NCBI RefSeq assembly: GCF_037201975.1
Contig: NZ_CP147520.1
Span: forward strand, 992,001-1,056,000
Length of the DNA: 64,000 nt
Direction: 5' to 3'
Source: Streptomyces sp. TG1A-60
GTDB taxonomy: Bacteria > Actinomycetota > Actinomycetes > Streptomycetales > Streptomycetaceae
Shown in pieces: positions 43,022 to 53,412 of this stretch (position 1 is the stretch's first letter; the number at the start of each line of letters is the position of its first letter). Made by a program: the position numbers and the translations under genes. The notes beneath the pieces were generated by a model. The model ran no database searches, had not been told where the DNA came from, and was given only the letters and a program-made list of their open reading frames with translations.

Positions 43022-43106
43022 TGTCCGAGGGGGGACTTGAACCCCCACGCCCGTTAAAGGGCACTAGCACCTCAAGCTAGCGCGTCTGCCATTCCGCCAC
43101 CCGGAC
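43022..43106 (-). tRNA. tRNA-Leu (GAG)
   Basis: An 85-base class II tRNA on the minus strand. The acceptor pairs GTCCGGG with CTCGGAC (one G-U), followed by discriminator A at 43022; CCA is not encoded. The D arm (TGGCGGAATGGCAGACGCG), an anticodon stem GCTAG/CTAGT around loop CTTGAGG (anticodon GAG at 43073-43071), a long variable arm (TGCCCTTTAACGGGCGT) and T arm GGGGGTTCAAGTCCCCC are all present. It should read CUC and CUU codons. No integrase or direct repeat marks it as an occupied attachment site. Confidence 0.95.
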
Positions 43107-43280
43107 GAGGTGTCTGTCGCCTGGCCGGGGGTGCTCCCGGCGGCGACACGGACAACAATACCAAGGTTTCGGAGCGCCCTTCACCTGCGTATCCGGGCTC
43201 CGGACGGGCCGTGCGGGGTCCGGTGAGGAGGTCCCGCACGGCTTCACCAGGGGTGAGCGGACGAACACCGATCGGCCGTT

Positions 43281-44831
43281 TCAGGACACGGACGGCATGA
43301 GGTGGTACTCGGGGAAGTTGCCGGGCAGCCGCTCCCCCGCCGGGCCGCATGTGACGGCCTTGACGAGCAGCTCACCGCCGACGAAGGCGCCCCGCCAGGA
43401 CGCGCCGAAGCCGCCGAAGAGCTCCTCGCGGTCGCCGCGGGAGCGGGGTGTGCCGTGGCCGACCTTGAACGCCCGGATCTGGGGTGCCAGCCGTTCGTAC
43501 GTCTCCCTGTCATCGGTGGACAGGGTGGCGACGAGCGCGCCGTTCGAGGCGTTCATGGCTGCGAGCAGTTCGGCCTCGGTGTCGACCAGGACGATCGTGT
43601 CGACCGGGCCGAAGGGTTCCGCGTGGTGGAGCGGGGAGGACGTGGGCGGGTTCAGGAGGGTGACGGGCTGGACATACGCGCCGGTGTCCTGGCCGGGCAG
43701 GAAGCGGGCGTCGGCGAGCTTGCCCCGGTGCAGCGGGACGGCGCCCCGGTCGACGGCCTCGGCGACCTGGTCGGTCAGTTCCTTGGCCTTGGCCGCGTTG
43801 ATGACGGGCCCGAAGTCGAGTGTGGGGTACGGGTCGTCGGGGTGCTCCACGGCCAGCGGGTGGCCGACCCTGAGGGTGCGGACCGCCGGGAGGTACGCCG
43901 CGAGGAACTCGTCGAACAGCTCGCGTTGGACGACGAAGCGCGGGTACGCCGTGCAGCGCTGTTTGCCGTAGTCGAAGAGTCTGGGGATGACGGCGGCGAG
44001 GGTGTCCCAGTCGGTGTGGTTCCAGATGCCCCAGGTGTTCAGTCCCTCCTGTTCGAGGACGTGTCGTTTGCCGAGGTCGGCGACGGCGGCGGCCACGGCG
44101 GCGCCGGTGTCGCGGCCACCGACGAAGGAGACGCAGCCGATCTCGGGGGCGCGGACCAGCGCCTCCGACAGCTCGCCTCCGCTGCCGCTGACGAGGGTGA
44201 CGGGTATCCCCTCGCGGGCGGCGAGCGCACCGGCCAGGGTGAGGCAGGCGACGCCGCCGTCGGTCGGGGTCTTGGCGATGACCGCGTTGCCCGCCAGTGC
44301 CTGGACCAGCATCGCGTGGACGAGCACGCTCATCGGGTAGTTCCAGCTGGCGATGTTGGAGACCGGGCCGTCGAGCGGGACGCGCCCTTCGACCATGGGG
44401 TCGATGCCGTCGACGTACCGGCGGACGCCGTCGATGGCCCGGTCCACGTCGGCCTGGGCGAGCCGCCAGGGTTTGCCGATCTCCCAGACGAGGAGCAGGG
44501 CGAGCAGTTCGCGGTGCCGGGCGAGGGCGTCGAGCGTGGCGCCGACCCGGGCGCGGCGTTCGTCGAGGGGGACGTGGCGCCAGGCGCGGTGCTGGTCGAG
44601 GGAGGCCCGTACCGCCTGGTGCGCGGTGGCACCGTCCAGGCGGGGCGGGCCGGCGACGGGGCTGCCGTCGACGGGGCTGGCGGCCGGGAGCACCTGGCCG
44701 TCGGCCTGCCAGGAGCAGTTCCAGAGGTTGAGGACCCGGTCGTCCCGGAAGGCCTCGGGGGCGACGGCGAGACAGCGCCGCCAGGCGTCCGCCCAGGAGG
44801 TGCCGGTCTTGGTGGTGAGGGTGGGTGGCAT
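43281..44831 (-). CDS. Aldehyde dehydrogenase family protein (atypical Glu motif)
   Basis: A 516-residue ALDH. VSNIASWNYPMSVLVHAMLVQ and AGNAVIAKTPTDGG lie in the coenzyme domain, SFVGGRDTGAAV is the NAD loop, and DYGKQRCTAYPRFVVQ carries the catalytic Cys. The motif normally LELGGK reads VLEQEGLN; the Glu is kept but the Gly pair is altered, so the class is unusual. EPFGPVDTIVLV is typical near the C-terminus. Next to oxalate and formate genes it might oxidise glyoxylate or another short aldehyde, but the substrate cannot be told. It reads away from the oxalate genes, behind the sucCD remnant. Confidence 0.85.
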   Translation of the reverse strand: MPPTLTTKTGTSWADAWRRCLAVAPEAFRDDRVLNLWNCSWQADGQVLPAASPVDGSPVAGPPRLDGATAHQAVRASLDQHRAWRHVPLDERRARVGATLDALARHRELLALLLVWEIGKPWRLAQADVDRAIDGVRRYVDGIDPMVEGRVPLDGPVSNIASWNYPMSVLVHAMLVQALAGNAVIAKTPTDGGVACLTLAGALAAREGIPVTLVSGSGGELSEALVRAPEIGCVSFVGGRDTGAAVAAAVADLGKRHVLEQEGLNTWGIWNHTDWDTLAAVIPRLFDYGKQRCTAYPRFVVQRELFDEFLAAYLPAVRTLRVGHPLAVEHPDDPYPTLDFGPVINAAKAKELTDQVAEAVDRGAVPLHRGKLADARFLPGQDTGAYVQPVTLLNPPTSSPLHHAEPFGPVDTIVLVDTEAELLAAMNASNGALVATLSTDDRETYERLAPQIRAFKVGHGTPRSRGDREELFGGFGASWRGAFVGGELLVKAVTCGPAGERLPGNFPEYHLMPSVS

Positions 44832-44892
44832 GGGTTGCTCCGCTCTCGGTGCACAGTCGGGGGCGGGGGTGGTGCGTCGCCTACGGGTGAGG

Positions 44893-45454
<562 letters not shown>

Positions 45455-45523
45455 TCCGGCTCCTGACTCCAAAGTGCCGTACGCCCCCTGGACACCACCC
45501 ACCGGATGCGGGATAACAAGTTT

Positions 45524-45547
45524 CATACAGTATTCGTCGACTGTATG
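45524..45547 (+). promoter_or_regulatory. Candidate GntR operator, site 1 (oxalyl-CoA operon)
   Basis: CATACAG, 10 bases, CTGTATG: a perfect inverted repeat 50 bases ahead of the TPP-enzyme start. It includes CATACAG followed by TTCGTCGACTG (45533-45543). The same pair of words occurs at 53320-53346 and 56090-56117. Confidence 0.6.
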
Positions 45548-45597
45548 CAATCAACCGCGAGAGCGTTCCAACCCCTACGAAGGGACAGGACTTCGCC

Positions 45598-47283
45598 ATG
45601 CCCGACGGCAACAGCCAGGACCTCATCTCCGGTGGTCATCTCGTCGCCAAGGCACTCAAAGCGGAGGGTGTGGACGTCATCTACACCTTGTGCGGCGGCC
45701 ACATCATCGACATCTACGACGGCTGCGTCGACGAGGGCATCGAGGTCGTCGACGTACGCCACGAGCAGGTCGCCGCCCACGCCGCCGACGGCTACGCCCG
45801 CATCACCGGCAAGCCCGGCTGCGCGGTCGTCACCGCCGGCCCCGGTACGACCGACGCCGTGACCGGTGTCGCCAACGCCTTCCGCGCGGAGTCCCCGATG
45901 CTGCTGATCGGCGGCCAGGGCGCGCACACCCAGCACAAGATGGGGTCCCTGCAGGACCTTCCGCACGTCGACATGATGACGCCGGTCACCAAGTTCGCGG
46001 CGACCGTGCCGGACACGGCCCGCGCCGCGGACATGGTGTCCATGGCGTTCCGCGAGTGCTACCACGGCGCCCCCGGCCCCTCCTTCCTGGAGATCCCGCG
46101 CGACGTGCTGGACGCCAAGGTGCCCGTGGAGAAGGCGCGCGTGCCGAAGGCGGGCGCCTACCGTGCCTCGACCCGCTCGGCCGGTGACCCCGAGGCGATC
46201 GAGAAGCTCGCCGACCTGCTGGTGCACGCCGAGAGGCCCGCGATCCTGCTGGGCAGCCAGGTGTGGACGACCCGGGGGACCGAGTCCGCCATCGAGCTGG
46301 TGCGGACGCTGAACATCCCGGCGTACATGAACGGCGCGGGGCGCGGCACCCTGCCGCCCGGCGACCCGCACCACTTCCAGCTCTCCCGCCGGTACGCCTT
46401 CTCCCACGCCGACGTCATCGTCATCGTCGGTACGCCCTTCGACTTCCGTATGGGCTACGGCAAGCGGCTGTCGCCGGACGCGACCGTCGTGCAGATCGAC
46501 CTCGACTACCGGACCGTCGGCAGGAACCGCGACATCGACCTCGGGATCGTCGGCGACGCCGGACTCATCCTGAAGTCGGTGACCGAGGCGGCCTCCGGAC
46601 GCCTCAACGGGGGCGCGTCGAAGCGGAAGGAGTGGCTCGACGAGCTGCGCGCCGCCGAGCAGACCGCCATCGAGAAGCGGCTGCCCAGCCTGAAATCCGA
46701 CGCCTCTCCCATCCACCCCTACCGGCTGGTCAGCGAGATCAACGACTTCCTCACCGAGGACTCCGTCTACATCGGCGACGGCGGCGACATCGTCACCTTC
46801 TCCGGTCAGGTCGTGCAGCCCAAGTCTCCCGGGCACTGGATGGACCCGGGCCCCCTCGGCACGCTCGGCGTCGGCGTCCCCTTCGTGCTCGCCGCCAAGA
46901 AGGCGCGGCCCGACAAGGAGGTGGTGGCCCTCTTCGGTGACGGCGCCTTCTCCCTCACCGGCTGGGACTTCGAGACCCTCGTCCGCTACGACCTCCCCTT
47001 CGTCGGGATCATCGGCAACAACTCCTCGATGAACCAGATCCGTTACGGCCAGAAGGCCAAGTACGGCGAGGAACGCGAGCGGGTCGGCAACACCCTCGGC
47101 GACGTCCACTACGACAAGTTCGCCCAGATGCTCGGCGGTCACGGCGAGGAGGTCCGCGACCCCGCCGACATCGGCCCCGCTCTCCGGCGTGCTCGTGAGT
47201 CGGGCAAGCCGTCGCTCATCAACGTCTGGGTCGACCCGGACGCGTACGCCCCCGGAACCATGAACCAGACGATGTACAAGTGA
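45598..47283 (+). CDS. Oxalyl-CoA decarboxylase / 2-hydroxyacyl-CoA lyase-like TPP enzyme
   Basis: A 561-residue three-domain thiamine diphosphate enzyme. The catalytic Glu lies in [20 protein letters not shown], and [20 protein letters not shown] with [11 protein letters not shown] is the TPP/Mg motif. [16 protein letters not shown] is also typical. Automatic names for such proteins vary between acetolactate synthase, oxalyl-CoA decarboxylase and 2-hydroxyacyl-CoA lyase. The following formyl-CoA transferase gene, ADP-forming CoA synthetase, OFA carriers and a formate dehydrogenase in the neighbourhood argue for oxalyl-CoA to formyl-CoA plus CO2. The acetolactate synthase name would not fit these neighbours. 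It is the first gene of a plus-strand operon, under the operator-like repeat at 45524. Confidence 0.85.
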   Translation: MPDGNSQDLISGGHLVAKALKAEGVDVIYTLCGGHIIDIYDGCVDEGIEVVDVRHEQVAAHAADGYARITGKPGCAVVTAGPGTTDAVTGVANAFRAESPMLLIGGQGAHTQHKMGSLQDLPHVDMMTPVTKFAATVPDTARAADMVSMAFRECYHGAPGPSFLEIPRDVLDAKVPVEKARVPKAGAYRASTRSAGDPEAIEKLADLLVHAERPAILLGSQVWTTRGTESAIELVRTLNIPAYMNGAGRGTLPPGDPHHFQLSRRYAFSHADVIVIVGTPFDFRMGYGKRLSPDATVVQIDLDYRTVGRNRDIDLGIVGDAGLILKSVTEAASGRLNGGASKRKEWLDELRAAEQTAIEKRLPSLKSDASPIHPYRLVSEINDFLTEDSVYIGDGGDIVTFSGQVVQPKSPGHWMDPGPLGTLGVGVPFVLAAKKARPDKEVVALFGDGAFSLTGWDFETLVRYDLPFVGIIGNNSSMNQIRYGQKAKYGEERERVGNTLGDVHYDKFAQMLGGHGEEVRDPADIGPALRRARESGKPSLINVWVDPDAYAPGTMNQTMYK

Positions 47284-47293
47284 GGTGCCCCCG

Positions 47294-48571
47294 GTGACCA
47301 CCGAGACCGCCACAACGTCGCAGTCCACGCGCCCCTCGCCGCCCGGCAAGGCGCTCGCGGGCATCCGCGTCCTCGACATGACGCACGTCCAGTCCGGCCC
47401 GTCCGCCACCCAGCTGCTCGCATGGCTCGGCGCGGACGTGGTGAAGCTGGAGGCGCCGAGCGGGGACATCACGCGCAAGCAGCTGCGTGACCTCCCGGAC
47501 GTCGACTCCCTCTACTTCACGATGCTCAACTGCAACAAGCGGAGTATCACCCTCAACACCAAGACCGAGCGCGGCAAGGAGATCCTCACCGAGCTGATCC
47601 GGCGCTCCGACGTCATGGTGGAGAACTTCGGCCCCGGCGCGGTCGACCGCATGGGCTTCACCTGGGACCGCGTCCAGGAGATCAATCCGCGTATCGTCTA
47701 CGCCTCCATCAAGGGGTTCGGCGAGGGTCCGTACACGGACCTCAAGGCGTACGAGGTCGTCGCGCAGGCCATGGGCGGGTCGATGTCGACCACCGGCTTC
47801 GAGGACGGGCCGCCGCTGGCGACGGGGGCCCAGATCGGGGACTCGGGCACGGGCATCCACGCCGTGGCGGGAATTCTCGCGGCGCTGTACCAGCGGGAGA
47901 ACACCGGGCGCGGTCAGCGGGTCAATGTGGCCATGCAGCACGCCGTCCTCAACCTCTGCCGGGTGAAGCTGAGGGACCAGCAGCGGCTGGCACACGGCCC
48001 GCTCCGTGAATATCCCAACGAGGACTTCGGCGTGGAGGTTCCCAGGTCCGGGAACGCGTCCGGCGGGGGGCAGCCCGGCTGGGCGGTCAAGTGCGCGCCG
48101 GGCGGCCCGAACGACTACGTGTACGTCATCGTGCAGCCCGTCGGCTGGCAGCCGATGAGCGAACTCATCGGCCGGCCCGAACTGGCGGACGACCCCGAGT
48201 GGGCGACGCCGGAGGCCCGGCTGCCCAAGCTCAACAAGATGTTCCAGCTCATCGAGGAGTGGTCGTCCACCCTGCCCAAGTGGGAGGTGCTGGAGCGGCT
48301 CAACGCCCACAACATCCCGTGCGGGCCGATCCTCTCCACCAGGGAGATCATCGAGGACGAGTCCCTGGTCTCCAACGAGATGGTCGTCACCGTGCCGCAC
48401 CCCGAGCGCGGCGACTTCGTGACCGTCGGCAGCCCGCTGAAGCTGTCCGACTCCCCCGTGGACGTGATCAGTTCACCGCTCCTCGGAGAGCACAACGAAG
48501 AGGTCTACGTCGGCGAGCTCGGGCTCGGCGACGAGGAACTGCGCCTGCTCAAGTCGGACGGAGTGATCTGA
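47294..48571 (+). CDS. frc: Formyl-CoA:oxalate CoA-transferase-like (CaiB/BaiF family)
   Basis: About 425 residues from GTG 47294 (GAGG at good spacing; GTG 47285 also possible), 10 bases after the TPP enzyme. The class III CoA-transferase pattern is complete: [33 protein letters not shown], and [20 protein letters not shown] with the catalytic Asp. A glycine loop [14 protein letters not shown] corresponds to the GGGGQ lid of Frc, and [10 protein letters not shown] follows near the C-terminus. It would move CoA from formyl-CoA to oxalate, releasing formate. Together with the decarboxylase it forms a cycle that breaks down oxalate. Confidence 0.88.
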   Translation: MTTETATTSQSTRPSPPGKALAGIRVLDMTHVQSGPSATQLLAWLGADVVKLEAPSGDITRKQLRDLPDVDSLYFTMLNCNKRSITLNTKTERGKEILTELIRRSDVMVENFGPGAVDRMGFTWDRVQEINPRIVYASIKGFGEGPYTDLKAYEVVAQAMGGSMSTTGFEDGPPLATGAQIGDSGTGIHAVAGILAALYQRENTGRGQRVNVAMQHAVLNLCRVKLRDQQRLAHGPLREYPNEDFGVEVPRSGNASGGGQPGWAVKCAPGGPNDYVYVIVQPVGWQPMSELIGRPELADDPEWATPEARLPKLNKMFQLIEEWSSTLPKWEVLERLNAHNIPCGPILSTREIIEDESLVSNEMVVTVPHPERGDFVTVGSPLKLSDSPVDVISSPLLGEHNEEVYVGELGLGDEELRLLKSDGVI

Positions 48572-48574
48572 TTG

Positions 48575-50719
48575 ATGGCCGAAGACCGGGTGCTGAGGGT
48601 GCGCACGCTCCTCGACACCGTACGGGCCGAGGGCCGGAGCGCGCTGACGGCGCCCGAGGGCAAGGTGATCGCCGACGCGTACGGGATCGCCGTACCCGGC
48701 GAGGAGTTGGCACGGGACGTCGACGAGGCGGTGGCGGACGCGGCGCGCTTCGGCGGGCCGGTCGTCATGAAGATCGTCTCGCCGGACATCCTCCACAAGA
48801 CCGATGCGGGCGGTGTGATCGTCGGGGTGGAGGGCGCCGGTGACGTACGGGCCGCCTTCTGCAAGATCATCGAAAACGCCAAGGCGTACGACCCTCAGGC
48901 GCGCGTCGAGGGCGTCCAGGTGCAGGAGCTGCTGCCGAAGGGCCAGGAGGTCATCGTCGGCGCGGTGACGGACCCGACGTTCGGGAAGGTCGTCGCGTTC
49001 GGGCTCGGCGGGGTGCTGGTGGAGGTCCTCAAGGACGTGACGTTCCGGCTCGCGCCGGTCGACGCGGACGAGGCGCTCTCCATGCTGGACTCGATCCGCG
49101 CGGCCGAGATCCTGCGCGGGGTGCGCGGGGCGGCCCCCGTGGACCGGTGGGCGATCGCCGAGCAGATCCGCCGGGTGTCCGAACTCGTCGCGGACTTCCC
49201 GGAGATCGCCGAGGTGGACCTCAATCCGGTGATCGCCACCCCGGAGGGCGCGGTCGCGGCGGACATCCGGGTGATCCTGGCGGAGTCGGTGCCGAAGCCC
49301 CGGCGCACGTACACGCGCGAGGAGATCCTCGCGTCGATGCGCCGGCTGATGCAGCCCTCGTCGGTCGCGGTGATCGGGGCCTCCAACGAACAAGGCAAGA
49401 TCGGCAACTCGGTGATGCGCAACCTCGTCGACGGCGGTTTCTCCGGCGAGATCCATCCGGTGAACCCCAGAGCCGATGACATTCTGGGCCGCAAGGCGTA
49501 CAAGAGTGTCACGGACGTCCCGGGTGAGGTGGATGTGGCGGTCTTCGCGATCCCCGCCAGGTTCGTGGCCTCGGCGCTGGAGGAGGTGGGTCGCAAGGGC
49601 ATCCCCAACGCCGTGCTGATCCCCTCCGGGTTCGCGGAGACCGGCGAGCACGGACTCCAGGACGAGATCGTGGCGATCGCCGAGCGGCACGGCGTCCGGC
49701 TGCTCGGGCCGAACATCTACGGCTACTACTCCACGTGGCAGGACCTGTGTGCCACGTTCTGCACGCCGTACGACGTCAAGGGCGGGGTGGCGCTGACCTC
49801 GCAGTCCGGCGGTATCGGGATGGCCATCCTGGGCTTCGCCCGCACCACGAAGACGGGTGTCTCCGCGATCGTCGGGCTCGGCAACAAGTCGGACCTGGAC
49901 GAGGACGACCTGCTGACCTGGTTCGGCGAGGACCCGCACACCGAGTGCATCGCCATGCACCTGGAGGACCTCAAGGACGGGCGGGCCTTCGTGGATGCCG
50001 CGCGGGCGACCGTCCCCAGGAAGCCGGTCGTGGTCCTGAAGGCGGGCCGTACGGCGGCCGGGGCGAAGGCGGCGGGCTCGCACACGGGCGCGTTGGCGGG
50101 CGACGACGCCGTGTACGACGACATCCTGAAGCAGGCCGGTGTCATCAGGGCGCCCGGGCTGAACGAGATGCTGGAGTACGCGCGCGCGTTGCCGGTGCTT
50201 CCGGCTCCCCGGGGCGACAACGTCGTGATCATCACGGGCGCGGGCGGCAGCGGTGTGCTGCTGTCGGACGCGGTGACCGACAACGGGCTGACCCTGATGG
50301 AGATCCCGCCGGATCTGGACGCGTCCTTCCGGAAGTTCATCCCACCGTTCGGGGCCGCCGGCAACCCGGTCGACATCACCGGGGGCGAGCCTCCGTCGAC
50401 GTACGAGGCGACGATCCGGCTGGGTCTGGAGGACCCGCGCATCCACGCGCTCGTCCTCGGCTACTGGCACACGATCGTCACCCCGCCCATGGTGTTCGCC
50501 GAGCTCACCGCGCGCGTGGTGGCCGAGTTCCGCGAACGGGGCGTCGAGAAGCCGGTCGTGGCGTCGCTCGCGGGTGATGTCGAGGTGGAGGAGGCCTGCC
50601 AGTACCTCTTCGAGCGTGGGGTCGTGGCCTACCCGTACACGACCGAGAAGCCGGTGGCCGTGCTGGGCGCGAAGTACCGCTGGGCGCGGGCGGCGGGCCT
50701 GTTGGGGGGCGGTCGATGA
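48575..50719 (+). CDS. ADP-forming acyl-CoA synthetase (acetate-CoA ligase family, beta-alpha fusion)
   Basis: A 714-residue fused enzyme, three bases behind frc. The N-terminal 230 residues are an ATP-grasp (VVMKIVSPDILHKTDAGGVI, FGLGGVLVEVLKDVTFRLAP, IAEVDLNPVIATPEG). Then a CoA-binding domain (SSVAVIGASNEQGKIGN, IHPVNPRADDILG) and a succinyl-CoA-ligase-like domain (GVALTSQSGGIGMAILG, AGSHTGALAGDDAVYDD with the phospho-His). Order is beta then alpha. It makes or uses an acyl-CoA with ATP/ADP. In this operon it may charge oxalate or formate, or recover ATP from a CoA ester; the neighbouring sucCD pair that could have done this is deleted. Confidence 0.87.
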   Translation: MAEDRVLRVRTLLDTVRAEGRSALTAPEGKVIADAYGIAVPGEELARDVDEAVADAARFGGPVVMKIVSPDILHKTDAGGVIVGVEGAGDVRAAFCKIIENAKAYDPQARVEGVQVQELLPKGQEVIVGAVTDPTFGKVVAFGLGGVLVEVLKDVTFRLAPVDADEALSMLDSIRAAEILRGVRGAAPVDRWAIAEQIRRVSELVADFPEIAEVDLNPVIATPEGAVAADIRVILAESVPKPRRTYTREEILASMRRLMQPSSVAVIGASNEQGKIGNSVMRNLVDGGFSGEIHPVNPRADDILGRKAYKSVTDVPGEVDVAVFAIPARFVASALEEVGRKGIPNAVLIPSGFAETGEHGLQDEIVAIAERHGVRLLGPNIYGYYSTWQDLCATFCTPYDVKGGVALTSQSGGIGMAILGFARTTKTGVSAIVGLGNKSDLDEDDLLTWFGEDPHTECIAMHLEDLKDGRAFVDAARATVPRKPVVVLKAGRTAAGAKAAGSHTGALAGDDAVYDDILKQAGVIRAPGLNEMLEYARALPVLPAPRGDNVVIITGAGGSGVLLSDAVTDNGLTLMEIPPDLDASFRKFIPPFGAAGNPVDITGGEPPSTYEATIRLGLEDPRIHALVLGYWHTIVTPPMVFAELTARVVAEFRERGVEKPVVASLAGDVEVEEACQYLFERGVVAYPYTTEKPVAVLGAKYRWARAAGLLGGGR

Positions 50720-50837
50720 GCTGAGCGACGGCTCGAACCACGGGGCCCGCGGAGACCGCTCACCGCGGGCCCCGGCGCAGAGAAGCACGGACAGGGGGCG
50801 CTGGCCAGACTTCTTCCACGCGGAGGGTTCGATCGAC

Positions 50838-52226
50838 ATGGCAACAACAGACATCTCCACAGCCGTCCCCTACAGGGAGGTGACGGACGCCAACGGCCGG
50901 ATGTACCGGATCGGCGAGTCCGACCTCGACATCATGGGGCGCAAACGCAAGTGGATGGTCATCCTGCCGTGGGTGGGCATGATGGGCATCAGCTCGGCGG
51001 AGTACGCGTTCGCGTCCGCCGAGGAGACCCTGCACGCGGCGCACAGCTGGAGCAACCAGCACATCTTCTGGATGCTGGGCGTGTGGGTGTTCTTCCAGGC
51101 CGCGGTGGCCTTCCCCGCCGGGAAGCTCCGCGAGAGCGGCAGACTGCCCGCCCGCTGGGCGATGATGCTGGGCGCCGTCGGCACCCTGCTCGGTTATGTG
51201 TCCCTCGCGTTCGCACCGCACGTCGTCGTCGCCTACGTCGGTTTCGGCATGTTCAGCGGTATGGGCGCGGGCATGGTCTACGCGACCTGCGTGAACATGG
51301 TCGGCAAGTGGTACCCGGAGCGCAAGGGCGGCAAGACCGGATTCGTCAACGGCGGCTTCGCCTACGGTTCGGTGCCGTTCGTGTTCATCTTCACCGGGTT
51401 CATGGACCTGACGAACTTCCGCTGGGTACTCGTCGCCGTCGGGGTGTTCCTCGCGGCGGTGGTCGCCGTGGCCGGCTACTTCTTCCAGGACCCGCCGAAG
51501 AACTGGTGGCCGGCCGAGGTCGACCCGCTGCGGAAGCCGGACGACCCGCGCGCGCGGCGCGCGCTGGAGAAGAACCCGCCGGCCGTGAAGCAGTACACGC
51601 CGAGTGAGGCCTGGCGGACCGGCCGGGTCGCGCTGATGTGGTTCTGTCTGCTGTGCACCTCGGGTGTGAACATCTTCGGTATCGCCTTCCAGGTGCCGTT
51701 CGGCAACGAGGCCGGCTTCGCGGGCGGGATCGTGGCCACGGCCATGTCCCTGAAGGCGATCGTCAACGGCACGGGCCGCGGTGTCATCGGCTGGCTCTCC
51801 GACCGCTACGGCCGCAAGCAGTGCCTGATCTTCGTCTGCATCGTGCTGGGCCTGTCCCAGTACGGCATCCTCTGGTCCGGCAACATCGGCAACCTTCCAC
51901 TCTTCCTGGTGTTCTCCAGCGTCTCCGGGTTCGGCGGCGGGGCGATCTTCCCGATGTTCGCGGCGATGACCGCGGACTACTTCGGCGAGAACAACAACGC
52001 CTCCAACTACGGGCTCGTCTACAGCTCGAAGCTGGTGTCCGGTCTGCTCGGCTCCGGCATGGGCATCGTGGTCGTGGGTGCCTGGGACTACTCGGGTGCC
52101 TTCGTGCTCGCCGGCTCCATCTCGCTGTTCGCCGGGTTCGTGGCCGTCTTCCTGCACCCGCCGGGACGGCCGCGCAGCCGGCACATCGCTCCCAACCCGC
52201 GTCCGCTCGGAGACGAGGTGGCCTGA
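50838..52226 (+). CDS. MFS transporter, oxalate/formate antiporter-like
   Basis: A 462-residue, 12-helix MFS protein from ATG 50838 after GGAGGG. Typical family stretches are LPWVGMMGISSAEYAFASA, FGMFSGMGAGMVYATCVNMV, GKWYPERKGGKTGFVNGGFA and GWLSDRYGRKQCLIFVCIV. These fit the OFA branch (oxalate:formate exchange and relatives). As the last gene of the oxalyl-CoA operon it should bring oxalate in, perhaps in exchange for formate. A long hairpin terminator follows. Confidence 0.85.
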   Translation: MATTDISTAVPYREVTDANGRMYRIGESDLDIMGRKRKWMVILPWVGMMGISSAEYAFASAEETLHAAHSWSNQHIFWMLGVWVFFQAAVAFPAGKLRESGRLPARWAMMLGAVGTLLGYVSLAFAPHVVVAYVGFGMFSGMGAGMVYATCVNMVGKWYPERKGGKTGFVNGGFAYGSVPFVFIFTGFMDLTNFRWVLVAVGVFLAAVVAVAGYFFQDPPKNWWPAEVDPLRKPDDPRARRALEKNPPAVKQYTPSEAWRTGRVALMWFCLLCTSGVNIFGIAFQVPFGNEAGFAGGIVATAMSLKAIVNGTGRGVIGWLSDRYGRKQCLIFVCIVLGLSQYGILWSGNIGNLPLFLVFSSVSGFGGGAIFPMFAAMTADYFGENNNASNYGLVYSSKLVSGLLGSGMGIVVVGAWDYSGAFVLAGSISLFAGFVAVFLHPPGRPRSRHIAPNPRPLGDEVA

Positions 52227-52243
52227 CGCTCCGGCGTACGGCG

Positions 52244-52288
52244 GCAGGCGCCCGCCCCGTGGCCTGGCACCCCGGGGCGGGCGCCTGC
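52244..52288 (+). terminator. Terminator of the oxalyl-CoA operon
   Basis: A 15-bp perfect inverted repeat (GCAGGCGCCCGCCCC and its complement) around a 15-base loop, 18 bases behind the MFS stop. The remaining gap to 52551 holds only the tiny frame at 52312. Confidence 0.75.
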
Positions 52289-52311
52289 GGCCGTTTGTCC
52301 ACCCGCTTCGG

Positions 52312-52404
52312 TCAGCACTTCTCGCGCAGCGAGCGCAGGTGCTCGCCGGAGAGGCGGGCGAAGGTGAAGTCACGCGTCGACTGCCGCCGGCCTTCTCCAC
52401 TCAC
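52312..52404 (-). CDS. Possible 30-residue peptide, doubtful
   Basis: GTG 52404 opens a frame ending in FTFARLSGEHLRSLREKC and a TGA. The sequence looks more protein-like than its surroundings, but there is no convincing ribosome site. It could be a short C-terminal remnant of a longer gene. Function unknown. Confidence 0.2.
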   Translation of the reverse strand: MSGEGRRQSTRDFTFARLSGEHLRSLREKC

Positions 52405-52551
52405 CAGGACATGGAGCGGCCTGGAATCGAGCGGGGCGGCGGTGGCTCCGGAGGGCGTACTACGACGGGAGGACGGGCGGAGGCGACGACCGGGGCGGAC
52501 GACCAGCGACAGAGGACCGCCCCGCAGGGGGGCGCCGTTCGGGAGCCGCGG

Positions 52552-53226
52552 TTACTTCTCGCGCTCGTGGTAGGTCTTGCGCGTGTGCTCTGTGTGTTCC
52601 CGCATGATCTCCGTCGCGCGCCGTTCGTCACGGGCGGAGATCGCGGCGATGAGGGCGCGGTGTTCGAGCCAGGACCGGTGGCCGCGTCGGCGGGCGACGG
52701 GGGTGTAGTACCAGCGGACTCGGCGGTCGACCTGGGCGGCGAGTCCGGCGAGGACGCTGTTGCCGGCCAGGTCCATGACCTTCGCGTGGAAGCGGGCGTT
52801 CACGGTGACCGCGGCGTCGACGTCGTCGGCGTCCACGGCGCGTTCGCCCTCCGCGCAGAGTTCCTCGAGGGCCGCGATGCCGGCCGTGCCGGCGTTGGCC
52901 GCGGCGAGGCGGGCCGCCTCGGCCTCCAACAGGGTGCGGACGGTGAGGAGTTGGTCGGCCTCCTCCTCCGTCGGCTCGTGGACGAAGGCCCCTTGGGCAG
53001 GCCGCAGGTCGACCCAGCCCTCGGTGTTGAGGCGTTGCAGGGCCTCCCGGACGGGCTGCCGGGACACCCCCAGGTGCCCGGCGAGTTCACTTTCGACAAG
53101 GTGCTGGCCGGGGCGCAGCGCGCGCGTGGTGATGAGTTCGAGCAGAGCCTCGTAGACGCGGTCACGCAGCGGGCCGGGACGTTCGAGCTTGGGCACCGCC
53201 CCTTGCGGAAGTCCGGTCGACAGCAT
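52552..53226 (-). CDS. GntR-family regulator, FCD type
   Basis: A 224-residue regulator from ATG 53226 (GGAAGGGA upstream; the frame begins earlier). The winged helix is LRDRVYEALLELITTRALRP with SELAGHLGVSRQPVREALQR. The FCD ligand domain has RTLLEAEAARLAA, NARFHAKVMDLAGNSVL and the H-containing EHRALIAAISARDERRA, which in relatives binds metal and an organic acid. It stands between the oxalyl-CoA operon and the KAS III gene. The motif at 53320 overlaps its own upstream region and recurs ahead of the oxalyl-CoA and formate dehydrogenase units, so autoregulation and control of both operons are likely. Confidence 0.87.
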   Translation of the reverse strand: MLSTGLPQGAVPKLERPGPLRDRVYEALLELITTRALRPGQHLVESELAGHLGVSRQPVREALQRLNTEGWVDLRPAQGAFVHEPTEEEADQLLTVRTLLEAEAARLAAANAGTAGIAALEELCAEGERAVDADDVDAAVTVNARFHAKVMDLAGNSVLAGLAAQVDRRVRWYYTPVARRRGHRSWLEHRALIAAISARDERRATEIMREHTEHTRKTYHEREK

Positions 53227-53319
53227 CGCGGGTCCCTTCCAGAGCACCACCGCCGGGCAGGCACCGCGAACGCGGCGAGCGCAGACGGAAAGCCAAAGGC
53301 CTCGCATGACAGCCGAAGC

Positions 53320-53346
53320 CAGTATGGATTGTCTTTCGTCTACAGT
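53320..53346 (-). promoter_or_regulatory. Candidate GntR operator, site 2 (ahead of the gntR gene)
   Basis: CAGTATG (the inverse of CATACTG), then ATTGTC and TTCGTCTACAG (53335-53345), about 95 bases before the gntR start. GTCT recurs at seven-base intervals (53331, 53338, 53345). It shares both words with sites 1 and 3. Confidence 0.5.
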
Positions 53347-53365
53347 CTACGGCTCACCACGGCAG

Positions 53366-53385
53366 GCCCGGCGGTGGGGCCGGGC
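53366..53385 (-). terminator. Small hairpin behind the KAS III gene
   Basis: GCCCGGC, 6-base loop, GCCGGGC, about 28 bases behind the KAS III stop on the minus strand. It is short and without a U-run. Confidence 0.4.
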
Positions 53386-53412
53386 TCGTCGCATCACCTT
53401 CGAAGGCGCTGC

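Noticed and set aside
43022..43106. tRNA-Leu as an occupied integration site
   Set aside because: No integrase gene, no duplicated tRNA end and no foreign-looking block beside it.
45598..47283. Acetolactate synthase for branched-chain amino acids
   Set aside because: Neighbouring formyl-CoA transferase, CoA synthetase and formate genes fit an acyl-CoA lyase; no regulatory subunit or ilvC nearby.
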